A stretch of DNA of 64,000 bases from Ehretia macrophylla (Eukaryota > Streptophyta > Magnoliopsida > Boraginales > Ehretiaceae): assembly GCA_037974665.1 (NCBI GenBank), contig CM075780.1:52059594-52123593 (forward strand), written 5' to 3'. This document shows positions 12,079 through 23,500 of the stretch, in pieces. The position numbers and the translations under genes are program-made. Below the pieces are notes generated by a model, which saw only the letters and a list, made by a program, of their open reading frames with translations, had not been told where the DNA came from and searched no databases. Each line of letters begins with the position of its first letter. The first letter of the stretch is position 1.

Positions 12079-12489
12079 GACGCATCATCCCAAATTGTCC
12101 ATCCTTGGGGAAACTTTTATGAGGCTTAGACATTTCCTCCAAATCCTTTGTGTGAACTTGCAATTAAAGATAATGTGATTCCTCGATTTCATGCTTCTGC
12201 AACTAAATGTACACTTAGGATCAACATTTAATCCCCAAGATATGAATCTTTACTTTCTAGGTAATTTGTCTAGTCAAGATAATCAAGTACAAAATGCGTG
12301 TTGAGGTGTATAGTGCTTAAACCAAATTATGCCAGCTGACATTAGGAAACTTAGGCCTAAGAGCTTCCAAAGCAGATTGGAAGAGAGAAGGATCCATTAG
12401 CATTAGGAAGCCATCGGTCTAATCTGTCTTCATCAGTCCTGATGTTCCCAATGTGTTGCGGAATGGATGCAAAAATAGGGTACTGTAGA

Positions 12490-12719
12490 CAAGGACGGAT
12501 TTAGTTTGGGGCCAATGGAAGCTGCAGTCTCCACTGACCTCAAGAGTATGACTATTAATGAGTGAGTTAAATTTGTATTTTTTGAAAATATATGATTTTT
12601 AAAGTATTTTTAGGTTAAAAAATTAATTTAATCTCCACTGAAAAAGTACTTATTCATATACAAGTGTTAGATTATTAGTTTTTAGTCCTACTGCGTAAAA
12701 AAACTTGGATTCACCCCTG
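12490..12719. mobile_element. hAT-type MITE, 230 bp
   Basis: The ends are CAAGGACGGATTTA and (reverse complement) CAGGGGTGAATCCA. Flanks ACTGTAGA (12482-12489) and ACTATAGA (12720-12727) are an 8-bp duplication with one mismatch. Non-coding, inserted in LINE-A. Confidence 0.72.
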
Positions 12720-13092
12720 ACTATAGAGGCCTGTTCCATTGATCATTCATAATAAAAACTGTAACTTTTGTATAAATGCCAAATCCAAGGAAAAAAAATA
12801 TCATTTTTATTAAAAACTTCCTTAAGAATCCCAAGTAAATGCCAAAGATCTTACCAAAACAAATGTATCCTTGCCATTTCAAATAGGATTTTGAGTATGC
12901 GGCCTAGCCAATGGTCTGAGGCTGAGGATTTTCCTCTGCAACCATGGGACCTTTCTAGTAATATAGATGTCCCATCGACTATTGTCCTTAAGGTAATTCG
13001 AATAAATCCACTTAATCCAAATTGATTTGTGCTTAATGTGAATCAACCACATGAATTTGAAAATGCCCACCTGGTTGGGAGTGTTTCAAGGA

Positions 13093-13200
13093 TTTTTATT
13101 TATTTATTTAAGGGAGGCTTAAACTATTTATTTCACTTAAAATGTTACACATAAAACTTGAACTCGAGACCTCTCGCATCTTAAGCGAGAACCATACCAT
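13093..13200 (-). mobile_element. short tRNA-derived SINE, 108 bp
   Basis: Flanked by a perfect 10-bp duplication GTTTCAAGGA (13083-13092 and 13201-13210). On the minus strand it has a box-B-like GAGGTCTCGAGTTCAAGTT and ends in an A-rich (AAAT)n tail. It is unlike the 8.3-kb SINE family and is inserted in LINE-A. Confidence 0.75.
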
Positions 13201-14670
13201 GTTTCAAGGACTTTATTCCTAATCTTCCTTCCTCTTTAGTTTGCAAACTTCCTTCCAAGCCGCCTTAGCTTTGCTAGCATTTTCATCTCTGGTTGACCAT
13301 AAAAAACAAAAAAATGCCAATTTCCTTATGTTGGAGTTCGTAACAACTTTAGGAAGAAAGAACATTCTAGACCAATAAGATTTTATGTTGCTAAGGACAT
13401 AGTTAATGAGTTGCATCCTAGCTCCCAGCAAAAGATAACTATTTAATTGCCCAAGAATCAATCTTGGCTGTTATTTAATCTACCCAAGTTTTTTCAATCA
13501 TTAATCAACAATTTACTAGGCAATAAGGGCACACCAAAGGTACCTAACAGGCAAGTACCGAAGCCTAAATTTTAGAAAGTCCAAGATTTGCCTCTTGAGA
13601 CCGTTATTGGTTAACGGAATTTGGAGTCTCAATGTCCAGCTAAAAATAAAAAACTTTATGTGGAAAGCTTGCAAAGGGGGTCTGCCTACTGAAGAAAACA
13701 AGTTTAACAGAAATTTGGCCGAGAATCCGCTTTGAAAGTTGTGTAATTCTCACATCAAGTTTGTTGAACACACGCTGCTTACCTGCCCTTGGGTCCAAGC
13801 AGTATGGCTAGCTTCTCCTATCTAGTTCTCTGTGAACTCTATGACTATCTCAAGATTCGAATCCTGGTTCCTTGATCTTGGTGAGTGTTGTACTGCAAGA
13901 GGGTACTTGAAAGGGGAAGTTGAAGCTATTTTGGCTAGCTTCTGCTGGCAAATTTGGAAGGATCGTAACTCGTTCTTGTTTGATGGTGTGACTATGGACC
14001 TTATTAAGACTGTTTGCAAGGCTAATTATTTGTGGACTGAGTTTAAGGTTGCAAATCAGTCTAATGAGGTCGTTTCACCTGGTTCTGACTCATCTGGGAT
14101 AGTTGCTCCATCTTGCTGGATTCTCCATCCTCTTAATTGGATTAAATTTAATTGTGATGCGGCTTTTACTCTTGAAGTTAAGGCTTCTGCGGTTGTCATT
14201 TGTAGAGACCATTTGGGTAATCTGCTAGATGGGAATGTTTGGAGGTTTCTTGCTGACTCAGCAGTAATGGCTTAGGCTATTGCAGTTCGTAATGCCTGCG
14301 TTATGGCCAAGCAATTCAGTTCTTGCAACATCATTCTGGGGGATGATGCTCAGGCCTTATTCATGGCTATTTCTGCTATTGCTAGCTCTATTGACTGGAA
14401 AGTTCAACCAAAAGTAAATGACATTCACTCATTGATTGCAGATCTTCCTTCAGTGCAGTTCAGTTTGGTTAGGAGGCTGGATAACAAACCAACTGATTGG
14501 TTAGCTAAGTGTAAGATTGATGATAGGCTTAGTTGGGAATGGTTGGTTAAACCCCTTATTTCTCTTTGTAATTTTCTTAAGGCAAACCTGGAACCTGACG
14601 GTATTGGCTAACCTTATTGTAATTTCCTTTATTTAATGCATTTGCTTCTTACTTGACCCAAAAAAAAAAA

Positions 14671-15601
14671 GGTGAAGTGCACAAGACCCCCTTATTCTTT
14701 TATTAAAGTGCACAAGACCCTCATGTGCTTTTAAAAGTACACATGACCCCCCTATACTTTTTTAAACGTAGCACGGTTATTCCCTCTCTACTTTCCATTA
14801 ACTTTGTTGACGGAATATGATAAAAGACATAAATACATTTACTTTTCTTCTCATTTTTTTTTCTTTTTACTTATTTATCTATATATATATATATATATAT
14901 ATTATAATGTACATTACAAAAAAAAAACACAGAAGAAGAAACATGCACAAATTTCGAAATATTTCAAGTATGATTGGTAAAAGAAAGGTGGGATAGGAAC
15001 TGCACCAGGACAATGTCGTGGGAAGAAGAGGCGTAATATGACAGCGATGAAAGCAACCCATTTTTCAAAATCTCCCTTGTATTATTGAAACATACAGCAA
15101 AATCCAATGATGCGATAAACATGATGTGAGATATTGTCATATAGCGCGAGTATTAGTATAAAGAATATGTAGGACAGCCAGTTTAATTACCCGAAGACAT
15201 TGAACAATATAGGAGGAAGACTAAAGGAAATGTAAGGAATCAGTAAAGGCAGTAAGGATATTGGTTTTCCAGTTGGTTCAATCCAAGATCAATAGGTGAT
15301 TTGGTTGGGCGGGCGGGCGGGCGGGGGGTGGGGGAAAGACCGTTAGATTTTTTTTTTTGTTTGTGAAAATGATATTTTAGTAAATGAATAAATATATTTT
15401 ATTACAAAATTAATAAAAGAATAATTTCAGTTGCAAAATGGGTGTGTGTCATACACATATCGTTAAAACTAACAATTTTATTGACGGAATGACTAATTGT
15501 GATGTGTTTTGAAAATCACAAGAGGGCTTGTGCACTTTTAAAAATACAAGGGGTTCCTTTGCACCTTAACAAGAGTATAGGGGGTTCTATACACTTTATC
15601 C
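14671..15601. mobile_element. Mutator-like non-autonomous element, GGTGAAGTGCAC type
   Basis: The terminal repeats begin GGTGAAGTGCACAAGACCCC (left) and GGATAAAGTGTATAGAACCC (right, reverse complement) and are degenerate over about 150 bp, both including TTGACGGAAT. They match the ends of the elements at 26.8 and 30.7 kb, which have 9-bp duplications. Here the target is the LINE-B poly(A) tail, so the duplication (A9 against AAAAATACA) is weak. Inside are an (AT)n run at about 14880 and a G-rich tract at 15307-15334. Confidence 0.68.
15307..15334 (+). repeat. GGGC repeat, G-quadruplex-prone tract
   Basis: (GGGC)n followed by G6TG5: at least five runs of three or more G within 28 bp. Inside the MULE. 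Confidence 0.8.
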
Positions 15602-15690
15602 AAAAATACAAAAAGACCGTTATTGTATCCCTGAAATATACTTCACTTTTATCATTGCTAAAATGAAGTCCTGAAAGCTTTTGAAAGAGA

Positions 15691-15915
15691 TTAAGAGTCT
15701 GTTTGGCCTAACTTTTAGACTTTTAAAAGCGCTTTCTATAAGTTTAGAAGCTGAAGCTCACCTGTTTGGCCTATTTTTCAAAGTATTTTTAGGTAAAAGC
15801 CAAAGCTGAAAAAGCTAAAAAATAAGAAACTCCAACTTAAAAATGATGAGTGTATCATCATCATCTACAAAGCATAAATTATTGAACTTCAGCTTCGTAC
15901 GATATTAGGGGTGAA
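15691..15915. other. possible Tourist-like fragment
   Basis: Begins gagtctgtttggcctaac, like PIF/Harbinger MITE ends, and repeats ctgtttggccta at about 15760, with pairing potential between cttttaaaagcgctt-type segments. No matching right end or target duplication was found. Confidence 0.3.
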
Positions 15916-16800
15916 TTTTTTTTTTTTTTTTGGGTCAAATAGAAAATATATTAAACAGCGAAATAACATACAAAAATGTCATCCTACGCCAGTGGGATGA
16001 AGATCCAAGTTAAGGAGGTACAATAAGTGAGTAAGGATATTAGCAACCCAATCTAAAGGCAAGCAATTCTTAAGTCGACATTTAGTAACCCAATCACATG
16101 ATTGATTCGCGGTCTTCCTAATGCATTGAAGCTTCACATGTGAAGCATCTACCACAATCTTTTGAATATCCTCAATGATGCACTTTGACTGCCAGTTGCA
16201 TGCAAGAACTGGGGATTCGATTGGTTTGAGTACCTCTTCTACATCACATTTAATAATAATGCTAACACCACAAACCTGCTTTACAAACGAGCATGCGTTC
16301 AAAAGAGCCAAAGCCTCTGCATCAAACGTAGATGAGCAGTAACCAGAAAAAGCTTGCCATGACTGAATGACTCCATTGCAATCATTCGGAGTGAAATTGA
16401 AATCTACCCAATTTGCAACTTTTGTCACGATCTTTGTGAGGACTTCCATGTCCAAAACAAACAAATAGAAGGATAAGGGATCTCCCTGTCTTAGACCTCT
16501 AACCCGAGAAAAGTAGCCCTTGAAGCTTCCACTCAAAGCAATGGAGTAGTATGGAATAAAAATACAACAATGGATGCAGTTATTAATGAACTTGATTGGG
16601 AAGTTGAAAGTTTGAGGTGTTTTAGTGAGAAAATCCCAATTAATTAAGTCGTAAGCCTTCCTAAGATCTGCCTTTGATGCAGTGCATCATGGGTTGATAC
16701 TTTGTCCACCATAGCCCTTGCACGGTCATGCCCAATTAAAATATTGTCAGCTATATTTCTCCCTTTGACAAATGTAACATCAGAGATAAGGTTCCCCATA
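15916..16800 (-). mobile_element. 5'-truncated, internally deleted LINE (LINE-C)
   Basis: The T run at 15916-15931 is the poly(A) tail. On the minus strand from 16,800: reverse transcriptase segments FVKGRNIADNILIGHDRA and (16,536 downward) GLRQGDPLSFYLFVLDMEVL, then an abrupt join to an RNase H-like tail (WQAFSGYCSSTFDAEALALL, NQSCDWVTKCRLKN, ending PTGVG* at 15979). The zinc-binding region and half the RT are absent, so an internal deletion fused the two parts in frame. The upstream RT is broken by a stop near 16.65 kb. No target duplication found. Confidence 0.8.
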
Positions 16801-17699
16801 CATCATCGATAAGATATATGAATATTTCTTCAAAGTCGTGAAGTAGTAGTAGATTGGCATTATTTCATGTGAGTTTCTTCAATAGCTAGTTCCCTTGAAA
16901 GGAATATATAGTTATGTTATATGAATGATATTTTAAAATGTTGTAGGGTAATAAAATATTGGCCCTCAAGACATTTCAAGCCTCGTTCATTGTGATTTGA
17001 TATGATTTGTATAAGTCAATAATAGCATACTCAATAAATTAAGTAAAAAAAAATGGTGATATGATGAAACATATGTGAAAGTAACAAAAATGGTCAATAT
17101 GGTTTGACATTTAAGTCCATTTTACCTATTTGACTCTTTTTCTCGTATACCCAATATTTAACTCTCTTAGTTGAAATTCAAGTACTTTTTTGTTGAAAGA
17201 ATTTTTTGGATTTGTGTATCTCAAACTCTTCACTTATTACCAGCAACACTTCGTCACGCCACGAAAAGTTGTAAATAATTTTGATTTCACATGTAACTTA
17301 GTAAAAGCATTTTATGATATCTTACAAAACAATGTCTTGTCAATCTTGATACTTAATATTTCTCAAGCACACAGAGAACTCTCTAAACAAACTTGCCTAA
17401 CTACACGTTCATTCTCTAAATTTATTTCTCTAAATTTATTTGAAGACCTTAAGACTCCCTCAAAGATAATATGCACACTATTCCAAGTACCCTTTTTTTT
17501 TTTTTTGTAATTCCCCCTTAGACTCCCTCATAAATGTCTCTCTTATACCTTAAACTCCTTATTTATTTAAAAAGAAAAAAAATTAGAAGGTGATTCCAAA
17601 CTTTACATAGATTACACCTATGATTTAGTGGCGCGCAAAAAAGAGTGACCAGTGAAGGTGAAACACAAACCTATACGAATGTCTAATCATATCCTTGTA
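16801..17699. other. intergenic, nothing recognised
   Basis: A 106-codon frame at 17190-17510 begins at a non-ATG codon, has no recognisable motif and ends in a T-run-encoded poly-Phe stretch, so it is not called. Confidence 0.4.
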
Positions 17700-17707
17700 G
17701 ATATTTC

Positions 17708-18254
17708 CAGTGGCAGAGCCAGACACCCGGAGTTAGGGGGTGCCACTCCACTCCCGGGGTTAAGGAAATATAAATATATTTTATATAAATTGAAAAGGAA
17801 AATTATTATATTTATCCCTAAAATCATGATCATGATAAAAAAATATTAAAATATTTAGAAATATAGAAATTGTCAGTATTCGAACCGAACTGTTTAATCA
17901 AAGATACAAAATAATCAATTAAAAATAAAAAGGTAATCTAAAAATTATTTAAAAAATTGAAATTGAATTAAATATACAATTAAACTAAAAAAGTTTAATT
18001 TAAATATTAAATATATTACAAAAATAGATAAATCAAAATTCATATACAATGATAACACAAATAATTCCGAAATATAGAAATTAAATTTAAAATCTATTTA
18101 AAAATAAGAGAATAGAAGTGAAAAATAAAGAAAAAAAAAACATGAGAAGAGAGAAAATAAAAATAAAAGAGTATTTTTAGAAGGAAAAAAAAAAAAACTT
18201 TAAATTTCAGGGGGTTCATGTGAACCCCCTGAGATGCACATAGCTCCGCCGGTG
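17708..18254. mobile_element. non-autonomous hAT element (CAGTGGCAGAGCC ends)
   Basis: The ends CAGTGGCAGAGCC and (reverse complement) CACCGGCGGAGCT are flanked by a perfect 8-bp duplication GATATTTC (17700-17707 and 18255-18262). Subterminal G/C-rich repeats include an 11-bp-arm inverted repeat around 18208-18231 (cagggggttca / tgaaccccctg). The interior is very A-rich. Same terminal family as the 2272-2861 element. Confidence 0.82.
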
Positions 18255-18262
18255 GATATTTC

Positions 18263-19302
18263 CATATATACAAGCAAAATGTTGGGGATTTTCAAAATTT
18301 CACCCTAAATCGTGTTCATCACTTACATATATATATAGACTTGTGGACACATGAGCAATCCAACCCGTGCAATTTCCTTTCCTAGATTATTGTTGTATTT
18401 ATGAAAATAGGGAGAAAAGCACCAGAAAAAGGGAAAAAAGAAAAAGCCAAAATATATATATTTTTTTTGTCATTAGCATGATTTTAAACTGAGCTATAAA
18501 ATACCCACCATCATTAATTGCTTCTTCAAATGCGTGCATACTTATTCTTGGCATTATTCTAAGAATCTAAATTTTTAGTCACCAAGCCAATTGGGTAAAA
18601 GGTACCCTGAAGCTTCTTATCCAACAAGAAGCATGGCATCAAGCTCGGAGGATTTTTTACTTTTTTTTTTTCTTTTTCCCTTTTGGGCTTGGGTACATAT
18701 TACGCAGCCAGAGAGGCGCTAGAAACTTTTATAATACATAACCTGCAAGCTGGATTTGTTTTCTAGTTTGCACATAGATCATTTTAATGTCTTATAAATG
18801 GATAACTACGAGACTTAAATTTAAAACCATTAAGTACTTAAACTTTGATACCATATTAGATTAGCATATTATTTAAAAATTTAAACTATTAAAAAGGTAA
18901 TTATACATTTGTTCATTATCTTCAATAAATACTATTAATTTGGAGTGCTCTAGAATTAGATAATAATTTACTAAGAGCTCTGCACCTCATCACGTGTTTT
19001 TTTTTTTTTTTTTTTTGGGGGGTCAATCAGAAATTTGGAATTGGAGGTGTCAAATAAGAGGATTTTGGAAGCATTCTGAGAATGATGTCTCTAAATAATG
19101 GGGAAGACATGAAAGGCGACGGTGTGAATCTTCCGGTTATAATAGACTTGCCCTATAGCTTATAATAATTCTGTTGTCAAGTCTCAAATTCAATTTCAAT
19201 AGACATCTACGCTTTTCTTGTTTTTCTTTTTTCCATTGTTTTGGGAAAATGGTGTAAGGCCAAACATCAAATATTGTCTCCACCCCAATGCGTGTTAACA
19301 TA
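18263..19302. other. intergenic, nothing recognised
   Basis: AT-rich with a T18G6 run at about 18999-19021. No gene or element boundary established. Confidence 0.4.
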
Positions 19303-19475
19303 TTTTTTTTTGATAACGTGAAAACCCAGTTGACGAAACCCGACCACCGGAAATCGGCAGAACCCAACCACCCCCTGATAAACTCTGAGTGCAGCAGTAC
19401 ATCCCCAATACATGTATCAATTCAGTCAAGACTACCTAGAACAGGGGTGTGAATTGAACCGGGGAGCAAAAACCA
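19303..19475 (-). mobile_element. diverged SINE copy
   Basis: On the minus strand this aligns with the SINE at 8.3 kb: a box-B-like ggttcaattcac near the 5' end, then gtactgctgcactc, gtttatcag(gg)ggtggt, ...ttcacgttatc and an A tail (T run 19303-19312). It shares with the 3.6-kb copy an extra block (gggtttcgtcaa) missing at 8.3 kb, so the two form a subfamily. No clear target duplication. Confidence 0.6.
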
Positions 19476-19911
19476 AACATGTAGGCAGAAATTGTGTGGA
19501 AGCGTTGGGGGGAGGGGTGTTGTCGAATCTACAAAAGACTCAAAAAGATACAATGCACAAGTGTTAAAGAAACAGACACCAGAACAAGAACAAAAATTAT
19601 CTCAAGCCGATGTGACTCCTCATCCAGCTCGGAGTATAACGTTGTCCATCCTAATTAACTTAACACAGCAAAAAATTAATGTCAAGGTGTCAACCTTAAG
19701 GCAGTTGATGATATTTCGAAAACAATTCCCAGAATGGTGAAAATCGAAAGACAATCTAGCTAATTCCAGTTAACATAATTTAAGGAACAGGATACAATGT
19801 ACACATGCTCACAAACAACAGATACTTCTACATTACGCCAAACAATGGTCCAGTAACCCGGAATTTAACTGCATACGTGAGGTCCGAGTTTACCTCATCT
19901 TCAGATGATTA

Positions 19912-20079
19912 CCATACTGCCAAGAATTGAACTCCGTTGATTTGATATAATCTACATCAACATTGTCTGGATTGTTTATGGCATTTCCTCATTCTTCTGT
20001 CAAGTTTCCATACTGCCAAGGGTTGAACTCCGTTGACTTTATATCATCTACATCAACATTGTCTGACTTGTCTATGGCA
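19912..20079 (-). repeat. 96-bp-period duplication of the ORP3C terminal coding segment
   Basis: Copy A (20008-20079) encodes the natural C-terminal segment [20 protein letters not shown]. Copy B (19912-19983), downstream of the stop, encodes PDNVDVDYIKSTEFNSWQYG in the frame that continues straight through the stop codon. The two copies differ at about ten bases. Copy B lies in what should be 3' UTR. Confidence 0.88.
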
Positions 20080-20523
20080 GCCCTATGTTCACTATACTTG
20101 CCATTGTACCGATAAACTTCCAAGTCTCCCCATGGTGTTGGAGTAACATCATCAGTTAGATCGAACCATCTTGGCGTGAACTGATGACCTTTTGCTTCTC
20201 GATTTTTCTTTTCAGCTCTCTGCCTTTCCTCTAAACTGATAAGACAAGTACATAAAGCATCTCAGAAAATAGATCAAAGAAGAATCATAGAATTAATTTT
20301 AAAAGAGATCAACTTTATTAGAAACACTATGTTGATTCTCCTTTTTGTTAGGGCCTGTCTGATAATCTCACAAATACCAATCTATATCAAGCCTAGCATA
20401 ATAACGAACATAATTGCAGCAGCTTTTGATGATTCATTTGTTAAGCTGTTCCATTCTCTTATGAGAATTATAATTACAATATTGTGTCACATACCAACCA
20501 GTGCCCATGAAACCTGATATATA

Positions 20524-20583
<60 letters not shown>

Positions 20584-23500
20584 TCTTTTCAGCACCAGCC
20601 TTGGATAAATCACCTTTCTCAAGAGCATATCGATCAGGACGCAATCGAGAATCCGATGCTAACAACTTCTTCGGGGCAGTATCGAAACTGTTTATTTTAT
20701 GTGCAAAGTAGGTGTACTGAAACTTGTCATTTTCTGGAACAGGAGCAACGTGCCAAACCTGCAGAAAAGTCTGTTGTCACTATTCCATTTCCATATCAAA
20801 CACCAATGGATGGAAAAGCAGCAACTTCAGAACTTTTTTTATTTTTAGGTATCATAAACATATCATAACACAAAATAATTCACAATCTATTGCAAGAAAA
20901 TTGCAGCACTAATGAATTAGTTTCATGGTTTGCTTGCTAAAAGCTCATAAAGTAATTCAGCATACATATATATTAATTAAATACAGACACCCACACACTA
21001 TTATTCACATGTATGGCACAGGATAAATATGGTTCCAGCATCTCATATTGTGGCAACATGCTGGTGGATTGTGCCAGAGCCTTGAGAATGTGGTCATGCT
21101 GTGGGGCCACAGCTCTTTGCTTTGTAAGGTGGTTGTGTAGGTATAGGATGATTGGATGAGGTATAGATACCGACTATTGGGTCTGCATGGTTACGGGGGT
21201 AGAAAATAATGCGAAACAGGATAAGGAGGTTAAATATTTTGCCGAGGTACGTTTAAGGGCCAGTCTCATGCTGTATTTCTCTTTCCTCTTGTCGGTTTTC
21301 TTGCAATGGCACCATAGCAGTACCATCTTTAGCTTGGTTTGCAACTTTTAAAGATGTTGCAATATCTAGGACTAGAAGAAAGCCCCACGGAATAACTTAT
21401 CTAGCCATATGTGATTGCCCACATTATATAAAAGAAGTATGAAGCCTCAAACTTTGAGTGCTTTATAACACTCAACCCTCTAAATCTTAAAATTCCCCCT
21501 TCTTAAAAACAATATACAGAATTAAGATCTTCAACATTCTCCTACCCCAAACTTGATGATGAAAAATGTCACATCCCCCCTAAGTACCCATGATTCTACA
21601 AAGACATTCAGAGGTGTCTACCAGACAAATACAAGATATCAATTTGATGTTACAGAGCAACAAGTAAAAAAGCTTTCTATCAGAATCAGAAAGTGCCAAA
21701 TGCAAGGAAAGTTAACAAAATTTACCTCTTTTAGTTCTGTGCCAGGAAGAGGTTCTCCTTCCAAATCACATGGTTGATAATTCATTGACTCATTCCATTT
21801 TCCAGTCATCAATATTTTAGGCTCCTCGGCAGCATTATATACATATCCATCCACCTCATAGCGACCAGCCCTGCAGGTTGTTAGACATCATTAGTACATG
21901 GAAGGCACATGATTTCAACTATGGTCAGTGCATCAAAATATCTGCGACTTTTAATGTATTGTGTTTTATGAGTAAGTTGGGGGGTTAAAAATGAAGCAAA
22001 GCCTGGATGTACAGTGTTTCAGGATAAGACATGAACATAAAAAAGAAGTAATTCAAAAATTAATTTACGTGACAACATATCATGACAAATTCTATGATAT
22101 AATGCAACTTACAAACACAAATGTGACAAGAAAACGCCCAAGCATGTTGGAGCCAGAACGGTCGGACACAAGGTCACATTAAGTAAACGTCAAGAAAGGG
22201 GAAATTTTTTAGGGAAAGAGATTCCAAGCAGGCATAGGAATTTCAAATCGAAGGAATAAAGATATATTCACAAGAAAAGCTGATAAGAACATAAATATCG
22301 ACATACCCAAACCAACCACATGGTTGAAAATATAGCACTGCTTTGTCTCCAGTAGTCAAATTTGTCATGATCATTTCTCCAGGTGAATCAACCCAAGTTC
22401 GTCCAAAAATCAAATTGTTAACCTTGGTGGGAGGGGGAACCAAATCCAGAACAACACCATCCCTTTTAAGTGTTACACGTGTTCTGCGTCCAAAACATAC
22501 AGCAGTGATCAATTCTTCTACTTCTCACAAAATAATGAAAATACTAGTAAACTAATTCATGATACTGCCTGTGAGAAGGAAAATCAATACATATACACAA
22601 GTAAAGCATGGAGGTCATCTAGATGCATATATCACCCCTACATATGCTGGCAGAAGGACATAAGGTGAGGCATAGTAACTGCTATAAGGGACATGGCACT
22701 CCAACAAATCTAATATATACTAAACCTAATGATTAAAATCAATAAAACTTTTATATCCATGACTAACCTTCCAACAGGATAAACATCAACTGAGTTCCCC
22801 AAGAATTTAGTTTTCAGTTTTGACGTCACGTCATATGTAAAATGTTCATTTTCCGCATGCCCGGCACTCATAGGAGGATGATGGCTCACCTGTGAAACAT
22901 GAATCATCAACATTAGCTAAAAAAATCATGCACATTAATCAGCAAGCAACTATTCAACTTAAATTAATTCCAAAAGGTTATCTTCTACCAATCTGCTCCC
23001 ATACAAGTGCAACCAAAGGTTTGATCAACTGTCTTCATCTTTTAGATTTTTTATAAATAAGATAGACTCAAGTGTCATATAAAAAATGAGACAAGATAGT
23101 GGACTACATGAGGATCATTTTTCTTTGTTCTTTTTTTCGGTAGAAAGGGAAAGAATAAAGATCATAACTAATGTAAAGCAGTAAGAATTAATATAAAGCA
23201 CGAAAAAGAGAGTCCCTTCACCTACCTGTTCAGCAATAAATGTTATCCCATCATGGTTAACCATTTCATAAGTCTCACCAAGAATTGGATTAAACGGCTT
23301 CCAGGTGCGCTGATACGCATAGTACACCGATATAGCCCAAGATGCTGCAACAGATAATAAAAATTTCATTTAGATCACAACATGACCCCAGAATAAAATG
23401 CGGAATCATTGCATAAACATCTATGGCATCATATACTCACTTGCATATACCAACCGCATGTAAGGATCCTCACATTCATCGGCCTTATCTAAAAGGTGAG

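Larger units (their letters stand above)
13610..15613 (+). mobile_element. 5'-truncated LINE (LINE-B) with a MULE in its poly(A) tail
   Basis: Plus-strand LINE C-terminus: a zf-RVT-like zinc-binding region (KIKNFMWKACKGGLPTEE, ...HTLLTCPWVQAVW, about 13.63-13.82 kb), then an RNase H-like domain (FNCDAAFT at about 14.15 kb, NKPTDWLAKCKIDDRLSWEW at about 14.5 kb) ending ...EPDGIG* at 14611. An in-frame TAG at about 14273 and an upstream stop break the frame. The poly(A) begins at 14660. A 12-bp duplication AGACCGTTATTG flanks the whole (13598-13609 and 15614-15625), with the MULE at 14671-15601 splitting the A tail. Confidence 0.87.
12079..15690 (-). mobile_element. degenerate LINE (LINE-A) hosting several insertions
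   Basis: Minus-strand pieces of a plant LINE ORF2: the end of the reverse transcriptase (QILDFLKFRLRYLPVRYL at about 13.55-13.62 kb), the thumb/connection region (NYVLSNIKSYWSRMFFLPK, about 13.4 kb), the FMWLIHIKHKSIWIKW region (about 13.0 kb) and a zinc-binding zf-RVT-like region (Cys/His with WHNLVW, TWLSCLDKLPRKS) at 12.1-12.4 kb. The frame shifts repeatedly and contains stops. It resumes at 15,614-15,690 on the far side of LINE-B, which shows LINE-B jumped into it. A hAT MITE and a SINE also sit inside. Confidence 0.75.

Noticed and set aside
14671-15601. Reading this element's A-run flanks as a perfect 9-bp duplication
   Set aside because: A9 against AAAAATACA inside a poly(A) tail is not diagnostic; class rests on shared termini with the elements at 26.8 and 30.7 kb.
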